Under the pieces are notes generated by a model. That model had not been told where the DNA came from and did not search any database. It saw only the letters and a list, made by a program, of their open reading frames with translations. 64,000 nucleotides of DNA from contig CM044964.1 of the NCBI GenBank assembly GCA_024516035.1, forward strand, positions 867,410 through 931,409. The letters are read 5' to 3'. The position numbers and the translations under genes are program-made. Of the stretch, positions 1 through 13,100 are shown piece after piece. The stretch comes from Bactericera cockerelli. Its lineage: Eukaryota; Arthropoda; Insecta; Hemiptera; Triozidae. Numbering within the stretch: the first letter of the stretch is position 1; each line of letters starts with the position of its first letter.

Positions 1-895
1 AGCACCTCAAAAATACTTGCATTTGTCATTGATTTTTTATTATGTTAGTCATATTAATTTTTAAAGTATGCTGGTTACAACAACAATAAATCCGACCTCA
101 GTAGCTTGATCGATAAGGCGGCGGACTTGTAACCTGGAGGTCGGTGGTTCTAGTCCCGGTTTCAGCGTAGATTTAGTAAAGCGAGTTTGAGTAGTTGTGA
201 TATCACGAAAGTGATTAACACAAATATGATAACTACAACAACAATAAATTATATTCTAATTTTCCAGATGGCCTGACCAAGGAAAACAAAAATACTTGCA
301 TTTTTCATTGATCTTTTATTTTGTTAGTCATTCTGATTTTTAAAGTATGCTGGTTACAACAACAATAAATTATATTCCATTTGTCCTTGATTTTTTATTT
401 TGTTAGTCATACTAATTTTTAAAGTATGCTGGTTACAAGAAGAATAAATTATATTCTAATTTTTCCAGATGGCCTGACCAAGGAAAGCAAAAATATGTAG
501 GTACTTGCATTTGTCACTGATTTTTTATTTTGTTAGTCATTCTGATTTTTTATTTTGTTTCTCATACTGATTTTTAAAGTATGCTGGTTACAACAACAAT
601 AAATTATATTCTATGAATATTCCAGATGGCCTGACCAAGGAAAGCAAAAATACTTGCATTTGTCATTGATTTTTTATTTTGTTAGTCATTCTGATTTTTT
701 ATTTTGTTTCTCATACTGATTTTTAAAGTATGCTGGTTACAACAGCAATAAATTACATTCTAATTGTCCAGATGGCCTCACCAAGGAAAGAAAAAATACT
801 TGCATTTGTCATTGAATTTTTATTTTGTTTCTCATACTGATTTTTAAAGTATGCTGGTTACAACAGCAATAAATTACATTCTATGAATATTCCAG
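1..895 (+). repeat. Tandem array of the intron 3' end and acceptor before transferrin exon T1
   Basis: Irregular tandem units of roughly 120-200 bp. Each holds a T-rich tract, a conserved 'aaagtatgctggttacaaca' segment, an acceptor-like TTCCAG or TCCAG, and the first about 20 bases of exon T1 (gatggcctgaccaagg). Ghost exon starts are visible near 266, 470, 624 and 770; the real one is at 893-911. After each ghost the exon breaks off into 'caaaaatacttgcatttgtc'. The ghosts read GAT and the real exon reads GAC, which is synonymous. The array probably extends left of the window. Confidence 0.85.
92..234 (+). mobile_element. tRNA-derived SINE, family A, with target-site duplication
   Basis: The head has Pol III box A-like (TAGCTTGATCGATAAGGC) and box B-like (GGTGGTTCTAGTCCC) segments. 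The body ends in 'gtgatatcacgaaagtgatt...cacaaatatgataac'. It is flanked by the 15-bp duplication ACAACAACAATAAAT at 77-91 and 235-249, so it inserted into an already formed array unit. Other copies are listed separately; a headless tail lies at 44460-44545 and a decayed head at 49728-49760. Confidence 0.85.
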
Positions 896-1111
896 ACGGC
901 CTGACCAAGGAAAGCTTCGAGCTCCTATGTCCGGACGGCACGCGCGCCCCCGTGGACAACTACCAGAGCTGCAGCTGGGGCCAGGCGCCCTCCAATGCCG
1001 TCATGACCACCTCGGCCAAGTCTGCGCAGACGCGGAAGCACTACCAGCAGTTCCTGATGAAGAGCGTGCAGCTGTTCGGGGGCCCCGTGCCGCCCGTGCA
1101 GAGACTACAGG
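896..1111 (+). CDS. Tsf: Transferrin exon T1 (end of N-lobe)
   Basis: 216 bases, phase 1 on both sides. It starts after TTCCAG and ends CTACAG|G before GTGAGT. It encodes (D)[19 protein letters not shown] followed by a segment with the [12 protein letters not shown] motif typical of the end of a transferrin lobe, then [19 protein letters not shown] content is far above the introns. The first donor is chosen because it gives the family-like length and joins T2 in frame (RLQ-DPNLLPQ). Nine further copies of its 3' end follow. Confidence 0.9.
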
Positions 1112-4100
1112 GTGAGTGTGTATACAATGAGTCTGGCTGGGGGACTATAAACAGCAAGCACTACCAGCAGTTCCTGATGAAGAGCGTGCAGCTGTTCGGG
1201 GGCCCCGTGCAGAGACTACAGGGTGAGTGTATATACAATGAGTCTGGCTGGGGGACTATAAACAGCAAGCACTACCAGCAGTTCCTGATGAAGAGCGTGC
1301 AGCTGTTTGGAGGCCCCGTGCCGCCCGTGCAGAGACTACAGGGTGAGGGACTGTTTTTTCTTCTTTGTATTTTCAGTATGTATATCAATATAATCAGTAT
1401 AAACAGAAAAGTGAGAAGTTGTACTAGATGTACATGAATATCAGAACATACCTGGACAGCTGTTTCGAGCTTATTTGCTCTCATCAGCAGGTAATAGTTC
1501 TGAATAATATCCATGTCACCAACTAACCTCTCTATTTTAATCAGTATAAACAGAAAATATACAATGAGTCTGGCTGGGGGACTATAAACAGGGAGTCGAC
1601 CAGCAGTCTAGCCTGGGGACTATAAACAGGGAGTAGACCAGCATTGGCTTGGTTCTGGGGGCCCTTGTCAATTATTAGCCTCCTTGTAAAGACAGTGGTA
1701 GAAGTGCTGAGTCATTCCTCCACTGTCTGGCTACCATCGTTCACGATGACGCCACCCTATGATGATGATGATATACAATGAGTCTGGCTGGGGGACTAGA
1801 TAGATAGATAGAAAAAATATTTGTATTTATTGTATAATAGTTACAAAGTGAGGATTGACAATAAGATATAGCTAAGTCTGCGCAGACGCGCAAGCACTAC
1901 CAGCAGTTCCTGATGAAGAGCGTGCAGCTGTTCGGGGGCCCCGTGCCGCCCGTGCAGAGACTACAGGGTGAGTGTGTATACAATGAGTCTGGCTGGGGGA
2001 CTATAAACAGCAAGCACTACCAGCAGTTCCTGATGAAGAGCGTGCAGCTGTTTGGTGGTCCCGTGCAGAGACTACAGGGTGAGTGTATATACAATGAGTC
2101 TGGCTGGGGGACTATAAACAGCAAGCACTACCAGCAGTTCCTGATGAAGAGCGTGCAGCTGTTCGGGGGCCCCGTGCAGAGACTACAGGTGAGTGTATAT
2201 ACAATGAGTCTGGCTGGGGGACTATAAACAGCAAGCTCTACCAGCAGTTCCTGATGAAGAGCGTGCAGCTGTTCGGGGGCCCCGTGCAGAGACTACAGGG
2301 TGAGTGTATATACAATGAGTCTGGCTGGGGGACTATAAACAGCAAGCTCTACCAGCAGTTCCTGATGAAGAGCGTGCAGCTGTTCGGGGGCCCCGTGCAG
2401 AGACTACAGGGTGAGTGTATATACAATGAGTCTGGCTGGGGGACTATAAACAGCAAGCTCTACCAGCAGTTCCTGATGAAGAGCGTGCAGCTGTTCGGGG
2501 GCCCCGTGCAGAGACTACAGGGTGAGTGTATATACAATGAGTCTGGCTGGGGGACTATAAACAGCAAGCACTACCAGCAGTTCCTGATGAAGAGCGTGCA
2601 GCTGTTCGGGGGCCCCGTGCCGCCCGTGCAGAGACTACAGGGTGAGTCACTTTTTTCTTCTTTGTATTTTCAGTATGTATGTATGGTTTTATTTGTGGTG
2701 AAGCACAAGGCCTCTTCACAATTTTTGTGGGTAGCTCAGCATTACTAAGAGCCTCCTGTACTTTTCGAATTATTCTATTACATCAATTTCTTTTTACTCT
2801 GGTAATGCCGCCACTGGTCGTTACTCATACAAGTAACTACTCATTTTTCCTCACGAGGTATGAGTGGACCCCGAACACCCAAGAACAGAGCAGAAAAAAT
2901 CCTGCTCCGCTGGGGATCGAACCCAGGTCACCGTGCGTGCAATGCCTAGCGCGCTAACTCACTCTGCCACGGTGACTTCTTTTTTTCAGTATGTATATAC
3001 AATGAGTCTGGCTGGGGGACTAGATAGATAGATAGATAGAAAAAATATTGTATTTATTGTATAATCCCAGACAGCACGGCAGTTGACTTCCAGTCTGGAT
3101 TTAAGGTGGAAATATCCAGGTGTATAAAGTCAACTGGACCTCCAACTGTCCCGACAGCTGGATTTTTCCATCATGGATTAAATCAGTTGACCAGCCACCT
3201 GGATATTTCCAACAAAAATCCATCTAGACTCAGTCACCTGGGCAGTCAGCTGGAAATATAACGACTCTCTCCAGCTAGGACATAACTAGAATTTAGTCAG
3301 TTGACCAGTCAGCTGGAAATGTTCCATATTTTTCCAGTTTACATAAAACGCGTCCTTTGTTGAAGACGCCATCTTTGATCTTTCGTAATTTCAGAATCAT
3401 TGTGATATTGGTGATATGGTGATTGTAAATTGTTTTAAATAATTAATATTTCTTTTAAATATTAGGTATTTCATTTAGTTTTGAACATTTTTAAATACAA
3501 ATATCATTTTAATTAGTTTTGATCTTTTTTATAACTACTGGAAGTGTTTAGATAAAACTCGTCCTTTAAAGGACGAGTTTTATCAACAATTGTTGAAGGA
3601 AATTCAGAAATTGTGATATTTTTGTGACAAATTGTGAATTGTTTTAAATAATTAATAATTCTCTTAAATATAATAGGTATTTCATTTATTTGAACATATT
3701 TTAAATACAAATAATATTTTAATTAGTTTTGAACATCTTTTTTATAACTATGAAAGTGTTTACTTTGTCATTTCTGAACTCCAAATTTGCTTTCGAGATG
3801 TTTCAAAAAATAGTTCTTAAGTTTGTCTAAATCGTGACAGAAGGAAAGGAGAGGACAAGAAGCAGTTAATACTGGATCACCTTTTTCATCTGACAATAAC
3901 CATCCATTTCTAGAGACATCCACTTGGACCCTAATGAACTTTCTGCACTCTGCTGTTCCTGGACCTTCAGTGGGATTAACACCTTCAGTTCACTTGGAAT
4001 CATACCAGCTACCCATATTAATCTCACCTAGCCTAGCCAAGCCAAAGCAGGACCATGAATGCTAGTCTCATGTGTTAAGGGAAACAGAATTTTTTATGCT

Positions 4101-7100
4101 CAAGATCTCTTGACCATAGGTTGGCTAAAAAAAGGTTCTGGTTCAAGCAAAGGAACAGCTGAATGCATAGTGCTAGATAGTGAAATTTTTCACTCTGTGG
4201 ATTTTATTTAGATGTACAATACTTTATAAAATATAAATATTCATTATAAAATGAATATTTCACTGATAGGTGGTTCTGCCACACTAAAAAATGATGTTTA
4301 CTTTGTGACATGCTTCCTGATTACTTGATTTAAAATTAATTGGCCAATTTACTGTGCACTGTTCATAATAACAATAATAACTATTGTGCTCTCTCTACCA
4401 CCTTATTACTATGAAGGCCCTTAAATTTTGAGTTAATTTTATATCTATTTAAAAAAAGTGTTCCACACTATTGTGTTTTATAATTTCACTAGTCTTAACA
4501 AGTCAATTTTGTTTTAATTTAAGTATAACAATGTTTTTTGGTAATAATTCTCAAAGCAAACAACCCAGCAATTCTAATTAGCCACAGCAGTATATAAATT
4601 GTCATGAAGGATTACAAATACATAATAACATTCACTAATCCATGTTCAACCCCGTTAGACATTGCTTAACTTTTGCAATTTCATGAAAACTGGTGTATTC
4701 CATGCCCCATCTTCATTTTCTGCTGGCTATTAGTTTATTTCTTTGTTATTTTTGGTTTCTCAAAAGAAATATATTTTAATTTACATAGTATTATTATTTT
4801 ATTGTGATTATGTACATGTTATGAGCATATTTTATAATTGGATATCATTATTTTATTTCTATACTAGCTAAAACCTGGCATTTTGTCACCATTAAGGTAT
4901 TTTCTCATGGCCGGTGTCCCAATAAAAATAATAATAACACTTTTAACTGGAAGGTAACCACCAGGTAAGGTTAAAGGTTATGCTCAAAGCATTTTCTACC
5001 ACCTAACCCTCAGAGTCTTATTATTATGTGGTCACAACCATAATGAGGAAAAAATTGAAACAACGGAACCCTACGCTAGGTTGATTATCTGACTAGCGCA
5101 TTAACCACTTGATTACCAGTGCACTTGAAAATTGTATTAGATATTTTAATTTTGATAATTTTCTAGTATGTTGAAGGTGGCTTAGGGGGGGTGAACTCTC
5201 AGTGAGAGTACCGTTTGGTATTGTAACCCCAAGAGGACATAGTTAGCCAGACATGCATAACTTTGAGTTTTATATATAGAGATTATACCTACTTAGAAAT
5301 ACTTGTGATACATTGGTACAAGGTCTTGTGACATGATGGAAATTTGATAGTGCATTTTACACTTTTGGGACAATTTTTTTAATAATAAACACTCTTATTG
5401 TAAAAATATAATAATGTTAAAGAGTCTTATTTGAATTGTGTTGTGTAAAACAGATTAGTTATTTTCTTTTTCTTTCCAACTTTCTATATAAAAAAAATTA
5501 TACTCAAAATTGTGTGTGTGTACGTGTTAAAAAAACCTATTTAAAATTTATTACTTTATTTTTATACAAAAAAAATATTCTTCATGAGATTTGAATGCAT
5601 GGCCTCTAAATTAAATAACTGAAATTGAATTTATGCCTAATATACATTTGTTTCTAGTATTTTTATTACTATTATTATTTGAAAAAAAAAATGCATATAA
5701 TGGGATTCGAACCCACGACCTCAAAACCAAGAGCGTAGCATTTGATTATTATGTAGTATAATGTACAGTATAGGTAAATAGGTATGTCAACATTGTGGTA
5801 GTGAGTTACTACCCATCCACTAGAGAGCGCTACAAGTAGCTGGAAATAAGTGGAACAAATCCAGTTGACTTTGGGCAACTGACTTCCAGTTAAAAGTTGG
5901 GTTACTTTCCAGTTCATTTCCAGTTGATTTCCAGGTGGAGGTCAGGTGGAAGGTGGAAATCTCCAGCTGATTTCCAGGTGGGCAAGTAGACTTTTTCCAC
6001 CTAACAGTATGGTATACATCCAGTTGACTGTGCTGTCTGGGATAGTTACAAAGTGAGGATTGACAATAAGATATAGCTATTGTGATACAATTAAATTTTC
6101 AAACATAAATAACACCTTGAAAATAAAAAACAAATTACCAACGATAGAAAATATTTCCGTACCTAAATATTATGATAAAAAATTTCCGACTAAATTTCTA
6201 ATATAAAGGAAAGTGGCTGGGGGACTCTAAACAGGGAGTAGACCAGCAGTCTGGCTGGGGGACTGTAAACAGGGAGTAGACCAGCAGTCTGGCTGGGGGA
6301 CTGTAAACAGGGAGTAGACCAGCAGTCTGGCTGGGGGACTATAAACAGGGCGTAGACCAGCAGTCTGGCTGGGGGACTATAAACAGGGAGTAGACCAGCA
6401 GTCTGGCTGGGGGACTATAAACATGAAGTAGACCAGCAGTCGGGCTAGGGACTATAAACAGGGCGTAGACCAGCAGTCTGGCTGGGGGACTATAAACAGG
6501 GAGTAGACCAGCAGTCTGGCTGGGGGACTATAAACAGGGAGTATATCAGCAGTCTGGCTGGGTCATAAATAGGGAGAAGACCAGCATTGGCTTGGTTCTG
6601 GAGGCCCTTGTCAATTATTAGCCTCCTTGTGAAGACAGTGGTAGAATTGGTGAGTCATTCCTCCACTGTCTGGCTACCATCGTTCACGATGACGCCACAA
6701 TATGATGATGATATACAATGTACATGTACATATACATATACTTATGCATGAAATGTTTCATTTAGTTTTATTAAATATAAAAAAAACTTGTCCCAGGGAC
6801 CATCGTTCCGGAAGGGAACCAATTATGCAAGAAGCATTTCCTCTTTGAATGGCTAGACCAATTTTTTGGTAAAGAAAAGAAAAGTAAAGAAATTTCCAAT
6901 CAATTTCTTTCCCAAATGGTCTAACCATTTCTTAGATTCAAATGTCGATGAAAAAAATTACAGGATGGATATTCAAGAAAAAATATAATCTGCTCATTGA
7001 GCACTTAGGTCTGACCTCCCTTCAGGATAGGACGAAAGAAGTGCAGTTAAAATTCCTGCAAAACATGTTAATCATGTCTATGTAAATGAGAGGGTGGGTT

Positions 7101-10100
7101 TTAGAGAACCATACCACAGGCTTAGATCTATAGGTGCAAAGAAACTACAAATGCCTAATAGGAGGGAAACCTACATGTTCAAATCGCCTATTATACACGC
7201 AATATCACTGTACAATGAGCTAGAGATCCATTCTGATGATGCTTGCTAATGCCATGAATAGATTTTCTCCTTTCTCTATTAATTTTGTTTTTTTTTTTAA
7301 AATATTCTTATTATTTTTTTTTCTCTATTTTCTTTTGTACCAAATTATTGTCAGAATTATTGCTGGATATTATGGTTGTCGGTAGTAATACTTGCAACCT
7401 CATCTCCAGTGTAGACATATGTGTGTAAAAAAGAAGAAAAAAACATTTGTTTCGATGATAATTAGTAAAAAATTGATTTTCACTGTCTGAAATCACAAAT
7501 AAGGTGTGGTTCTGTAAGGAATATATTATGTAAAAGTTTTCTACAAAAAAAAAAACTTTTTAAGCAGGAAACCTCTACAAGTAGGAACATATAGCTGATC
7601 CCTTGTGTTCATGGAGTTGGACATTATACCATAGCTAATTGTTATTCCAATGAATTTCAATGTGCCGATAGCTCAGTGGGAAAGGCGGCACTGTGTGAAT
7701 CCAGAGATTCCAGAGGTCGCGGGTTCGAAATCCAGCCGGGACAAGACAAGTTATCCTCCTATTTGGGATTTTCACCACATAATAATACGTCTTGGGCTTA
7801 CTGCTGGAGTAATGGGACTATATAGTTCTAATCGGGCAGTATAAATAAGGCGATATTATTATTATACATTCCATTTATATCTAGCTTCTAAGTTAGTAAA
7901 GAGGATACATTTATGTTTATCTCATTACAACTATATCTCTTATTTTAAACAATTCACACAGGATCACACTATTCTGGATATAATAAAAAGATAAATGTGT
8001 TTCTTTGTGTTATTGTATCACAATTTTAGTGGGTAGCGCAGAATTATAGGACTTTTCCATATCATTAATATCCCAATATCTTATTTTTGCCTATAATTTC
8101 GCCACTGGTCGCGCACACTAAATGAGCACACTAAAGCAGCTACTCATTTTTCCTCACGAGGTATGAGTGGACCCCGAACACCCAAGAACAGAGCAGAAAA
8201 AATCCTGTCGCTGGGGATCGATCCCAGGTCACCGTACGTGCAATGTGCCCAGCGCGCTAACTCACTCTGCCACGGTGACTTCTAATTCTGGATGTATTAT
8301 TATTTATTTATTTCGCAGACCCCAACCTGTTGCCTCAGAAGGACAAGCCGTCGTTCTACTACACGGACGAAACCAACTTCTCGCCTCTGAACAACAACAT
8401 CGACGGAAGCAGGCCGGTGTACAACGGGGTGGATGATCCCGACATTCAGTTCCGCAACCCCTACGAGAATCTGCCGTTCAAGCTGTTCGAGTCTGCTCCA
8501 CGGTTCGGAAAACGGCGCAATCTTATCTTCCAGGCGAGTGATATAGTGATACTGTTAGTAGGGAGGAATAAATAAATAAAAATAATAAATCACTGTGATC
8601 TATTGCAGCTGTAAATTTGTCTACTTGATTTTACCTTGTCTTTCATTCTATTATTTGATTTAGCCATTATCTTTACATTTATTTTTAACTACATTTTATT
8701 GACACTGTGATTAATATATATTTAATTTTATTGACATATTTTTTTACCTTTATTGTTGTGTTTATAATTATATTGACATTTGTAAATAGGACTAGCACCT
8801 TTAATAAACACCCGTTTACCGGGCTTATTATTAATATTATTAAATCTGTGCATTAGTAGTCAAGTGTTTAAGGTGCTAGTCTGTTTATCCATTTAAGGAT
8901 CCGATGGTTTGTATCTCACCCTATGCATAGTTTTTTCCTCATTTATTTGAGTAGGTACCTATATGACCACATAATAATAATAATGTGTTATTATACATTA
9001 TATAACATCTCATTCTCTTGTGTTCCTCTTTGAGTACAATTGGGGTTATTATTATAAAGACCATAACTATGACGTATAAACAGGTAATAATGTAAAAAAT
9101 TAAAATACAAAATTTAAAACAATATTTAAACAAGAAAAAAAAAGAGGATAAAAAACATAGATAACATGATGTCCTAACCAAAGGGCGGGGTTATTGCCTA
9201 ATGCTAATTTGGGATTTGTCCTAATTGGCACTTATCCGTCCTAATTGGGACTCATACATTCTTAATAGGATGATATTATTTTTATTCTGGGGGCCTTTGT
9301 CAATTATTAGCCTCCTTGTAAAGACAGTCATAGAAGTGCTGAGTCATTCCTCCACTGTCTGGCTACCATACTTCACGATGACGCCATCCTATGACGATTA
9401 TTTTTATTACTAACCAGTAGTCAGTATGACTTTATTTGTGGTGAAGCACAAGGCCTCTTCACAATTTTTGTGGGTAGCGCAGCATTACTAAGAGCCTCCT
9501 GTACTTTTCGAATTCTTTTAAATCGGGAGTGTCTGTGGAAAGGACACAACTGAACATTGATCGCTCTATCCTTTTTATTACTAACCATCTCTAACCAAAT
9601 ACCCCCACCCTTTCCACCTAACCATCTCTAACCAAATACCCCCACCCTTTCCACCTAACCATCTCTAACCAAATACCCCCACCCTTTCCACCTAACCATC
9701 TCTAACCAAATACCCCCACCCTTTCCACCTAACCATCTCTAACCAAATACCCCCACCCTTTCCACCTAACCATCTCTAACCAAATACCCCCCCCCCCCCC
9801 CCCCCCCTCTCCACAGGACACAGCGGATGGTCTCTTCCCCCTGGACGAAAGCAAGCAGACCTACTCGGGCTACCTCGGCTCCGCTCTCGACCAGATCCTC
9901 AACGTTCGGCAATGTCCGGTCGAGCGCATGACGCTCTGCGTGACGTCACACATGGAAATGGAGAAGTGCATCAAGATGCGCACGGCTCTGCGCGCGCAGC
10001 TACTGAAACCCGAGATGAGCTGTCACAAGGCACACAGTCACATCAACTGTATGCAGGTAAGGCTATGAGCTGTCACAAGGCACACAGTCACATCAACTGT

Positions 10101-13100
10101 ATGCAGGTAAGAGGCTATGAGCTGTCACAAGGCACACAGTCACATCAACTGTATGCAGGTAAGGCTATGAGCTGTCACAAGGCACACAGTCACATCAACT
10201 GTATGCAGTAAAGATGAGCTGTCACAAGGCCACAGTCACATCAACTGTATGCAGGTAAGAGAGATGAGCTGTCACAAGGCACACAGTCACATCAACTGTA
10301 TGCAGGTAAGAGAGATGAGCTGTCACAAGGCACACAGTCACATCAACTGTATGCAGGTAAGGAGATGAGCTGTCACAAGGCACACAGTCACATCAACTGT
10401 ATGCAGGTAAGGCTATGAGCTGTCACAAGGCACACAGTCACATCAACTGTATGCAGGTAAGAGATGAGCTGTCACAAGGCACACAGTCACATCAACTGTA
10501 TGCAGGTAAGAGAGATGAGCTGTCACAAGGCGCACAGTCACATCAACTGTATGCAGGTAAGGCTATGAGCTGTCACAAGGCACACAGTCACATCAACTGT
10601 ATGCAGGTAAGGGCTATGAGCTGTCACAAGGCACACAGTCACATCAACTGTATGCAGGTAAGGCTATGAGCTGTCACAAGGCGCACAGTCACATCAACTG
10701 TATGCAGGTAAGGGAGATGAGCTGTCACAAGGCACACAGTCACATCAACTGTATGCAGGTAAGGGAGATGAGCTGTCACAAGGCACACAGTCACATCAAC
10801 TGTATGCAGGTAAGGCTATGAGCTGTCACAAGGCACACAGTCACATCAACTGTATGCAGGTAAGAGAGATGAGCTGTCACAAGGCACACAGTCACATCAA
10901 CTGTATGCAGGTAAGGCTATGAGCTGTCACAAGGCACACAGTCACATCAACTGTATGCAGGTAAGACTATGAGCTGTCACAAGGCACACAGTCACATCAA
11001 CTGTATGCAGGTAAGGCTATGAGCTGTCACAAGGCACACAGTCACATCAACTGTATGCAGGTAAGAGAGATGAGCTGTCACAAGGCACACAGTCACATCA
11101 ACTGTATGCAGGTAAGGCTATGAGCTGTCACAAGGCGCACAGTCACATCAACTGTATGCAGGTAAGGGAGATGAGCTGTCACAAGGCGCACAGTCACATC
11201 AACTGTATGCAGGTAAGACTATGAGCTGTCACAAGGCACACAGTCACATCAACTGTATGCAGGTAAGGCTATGAGCTGTCACAAGGCACACAGTCACATC
11301 AACTGTATGCAGGTAAGAGAGATGAGCTGTCACAAGGCACACAGTCACATCAACTGTATGCAGGTAAGAGAGATGAGCTGTCACAAGGCACACAGTCACA
11401 TCAACTGTATGCAGGTAAGGCTATGAGCTGTCACAAGGCACACAGTCACATCAACTGTATGCAGGTAAGAGAGATGAGCTGTCACAAGGCACACAGTCAC
11501 ATCAACTGTATGCAGGTGAGGCTATGAGCTGTCACAAGGCACACAGTCACATCAACTGTATGCAGGTGAGGCTATGAGCTGTCACAAGGCACACAGTCAC
11601 ATCAACTGTATGCAGGTGAGGCTATGAGCCGTCACAAGGCACACAGTCACATCAACTGTATGCAGGTAAGAGAGATGAGCTGTCACAAGGCACACAGTCA
11701 CATCAACTGTATGCAGGTGAGGCTATGAGCTGTCACAAGGCACACAGTCACATCAACTGTATGCAGGTAAGAGAGATGAGCTGTCACAAGGCACACAGTC
11801 ACATCAACTGTATGCAGGTAAGAGAGATGAGCTGTCACAAGGCGCACAGTCACATCAACTGTATGCAGGTAAGGCTTAGAAGCTCTTCAAAGCTTAGGAG
11901 AAGTACCTTTGTATAAATGTTTCTTTATAAAGAAAATAAATAAATAAACTATTTAAAAAAAAGGCGTCGCTGTTGTAATCCAGTGGCCCTTTCCAGAGAC
12001 ACTTTCTACTCTCCGAATCCCCGTTTCAGCCGTCACACAACGCACTCTGATTGGTTTATTACGTTCAAAGTAACCAATCAGAGTGCGTTGTGAGACAGTT
12101 GATAGAGAGATTCAAGGATTTGGAGAATGGAAAGTGTCTTGAATGAGGTACAGGTAGCGTAGAAATCGATGGGTTCGAATCCCAGCTACCCACATTAAAC
12201 TCACCCAGCCTGAGTTGGGACGGAAACGCCCCAGCCGGAACGGAATTTTTTGTAAGAAAATTCTTCCCAACGCGGAAATCAAACTCAGAATCTCTCGACC
12301 ACAGACAGTAATCACAACCCTTACACCACGGAGGCTGGCTTTAGTGTTGATTGGACAGAATTACTAATTGAATACGTGTCTCGAAAACATGATACAAATT
12401 TTGGAAATGAGTTTTACTTAAAAATAATTATCTGAGGGACTGTATAATTCATAGCTTCAAAATTTTATTTAAAAAATGTTTTTTTTTTTAAGTTTCCATG
12501 TATTTAATTTTACAAATAAACATCTTCAACAAATAATAAGGGTATACCCACCTTCAAAAGATAAAAATCTTGTGCTGAAGTTTACAAGTTTACTGTCTTG
12601 AAGTGGGTAGCTGGTACGATTCCCAGCGAATGGAGGGTAAAACCCCCGTCCTGACTATCTCGAATCAGGTCGTTAAAATCGAATAGAATCAACTGGTCAC
12701 AATAGATCGCAGTGTTAATTGTAAGGGTTTCACTAAAACCCTGCAACCAGGCCAGATAATAATAATAATACTGTTTTGAAAACAACCTCCCCGCCCCCAA
12801 AAAACAAAAAATTGAAGCTATGTATTTTTTACACCACTCAGATTATTATTTTCAAGTAAACCCCATTTCCAAAATATAATCAATTGTATTTTACTGGTAC
12901 GATTCCCAGCAAATGGTTGGGTAAAACCTCCGTCCTAATCCAGGACGTTGAATCAAATAGAATCGTTGGCGTTAGGAAGGGCATCCAGCTGTAAAAATGT
13001 GCCAAAACCAACCAACCTCAACCATAATAACATTGAACATCGTCGACCCTGCTTAAGCGGGATAAGACGGAGTAAAAGAAGAAGACTGTCTATATCTCCC

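Larger units (their letters stand above)
3066..6041. mobile_element. Non-autonomous DNA transposon, 2976 bp
   Basis: The ends are inverted: CCCAGACAGCACGGCAGTTGAC at the left and the reverse complement of CCCAGACAGCACAGTCAACTGG at the right. They are followed on both sides by dense subterminal motifs of the type CAGTTGAC and TTTCCAG(C/T)TGA (3066-3340 and 5835-6041). A 2-bp AT is present at both edges. The flanking sequence 'tattgtataat|agttacaaagtgagg' occurs uninterrupted at 1828-1856, which gives an empty site. No transposase reading frame was found. The interior holds a 5S-SINE remnant, a tRNA-SINE and a local duplication. Superfamily not assigned. Confidence 0.8.

Noticed and set aside
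7655..7740. Functional tRNA genes (here and at about 20810, 29950, 39520, 41765, 46350, 48455)
   Set aside because: They have box A and box B but are attached to repeated SINE bodies, and the arms pair poorly; they are SINE heads.
10013..11872. CRISPR-like array
   Set aside because: No spacers: the repeats abut with 3-4 base linkers, and the unit is transferrin exon plus donor in a eukaryotic gene.
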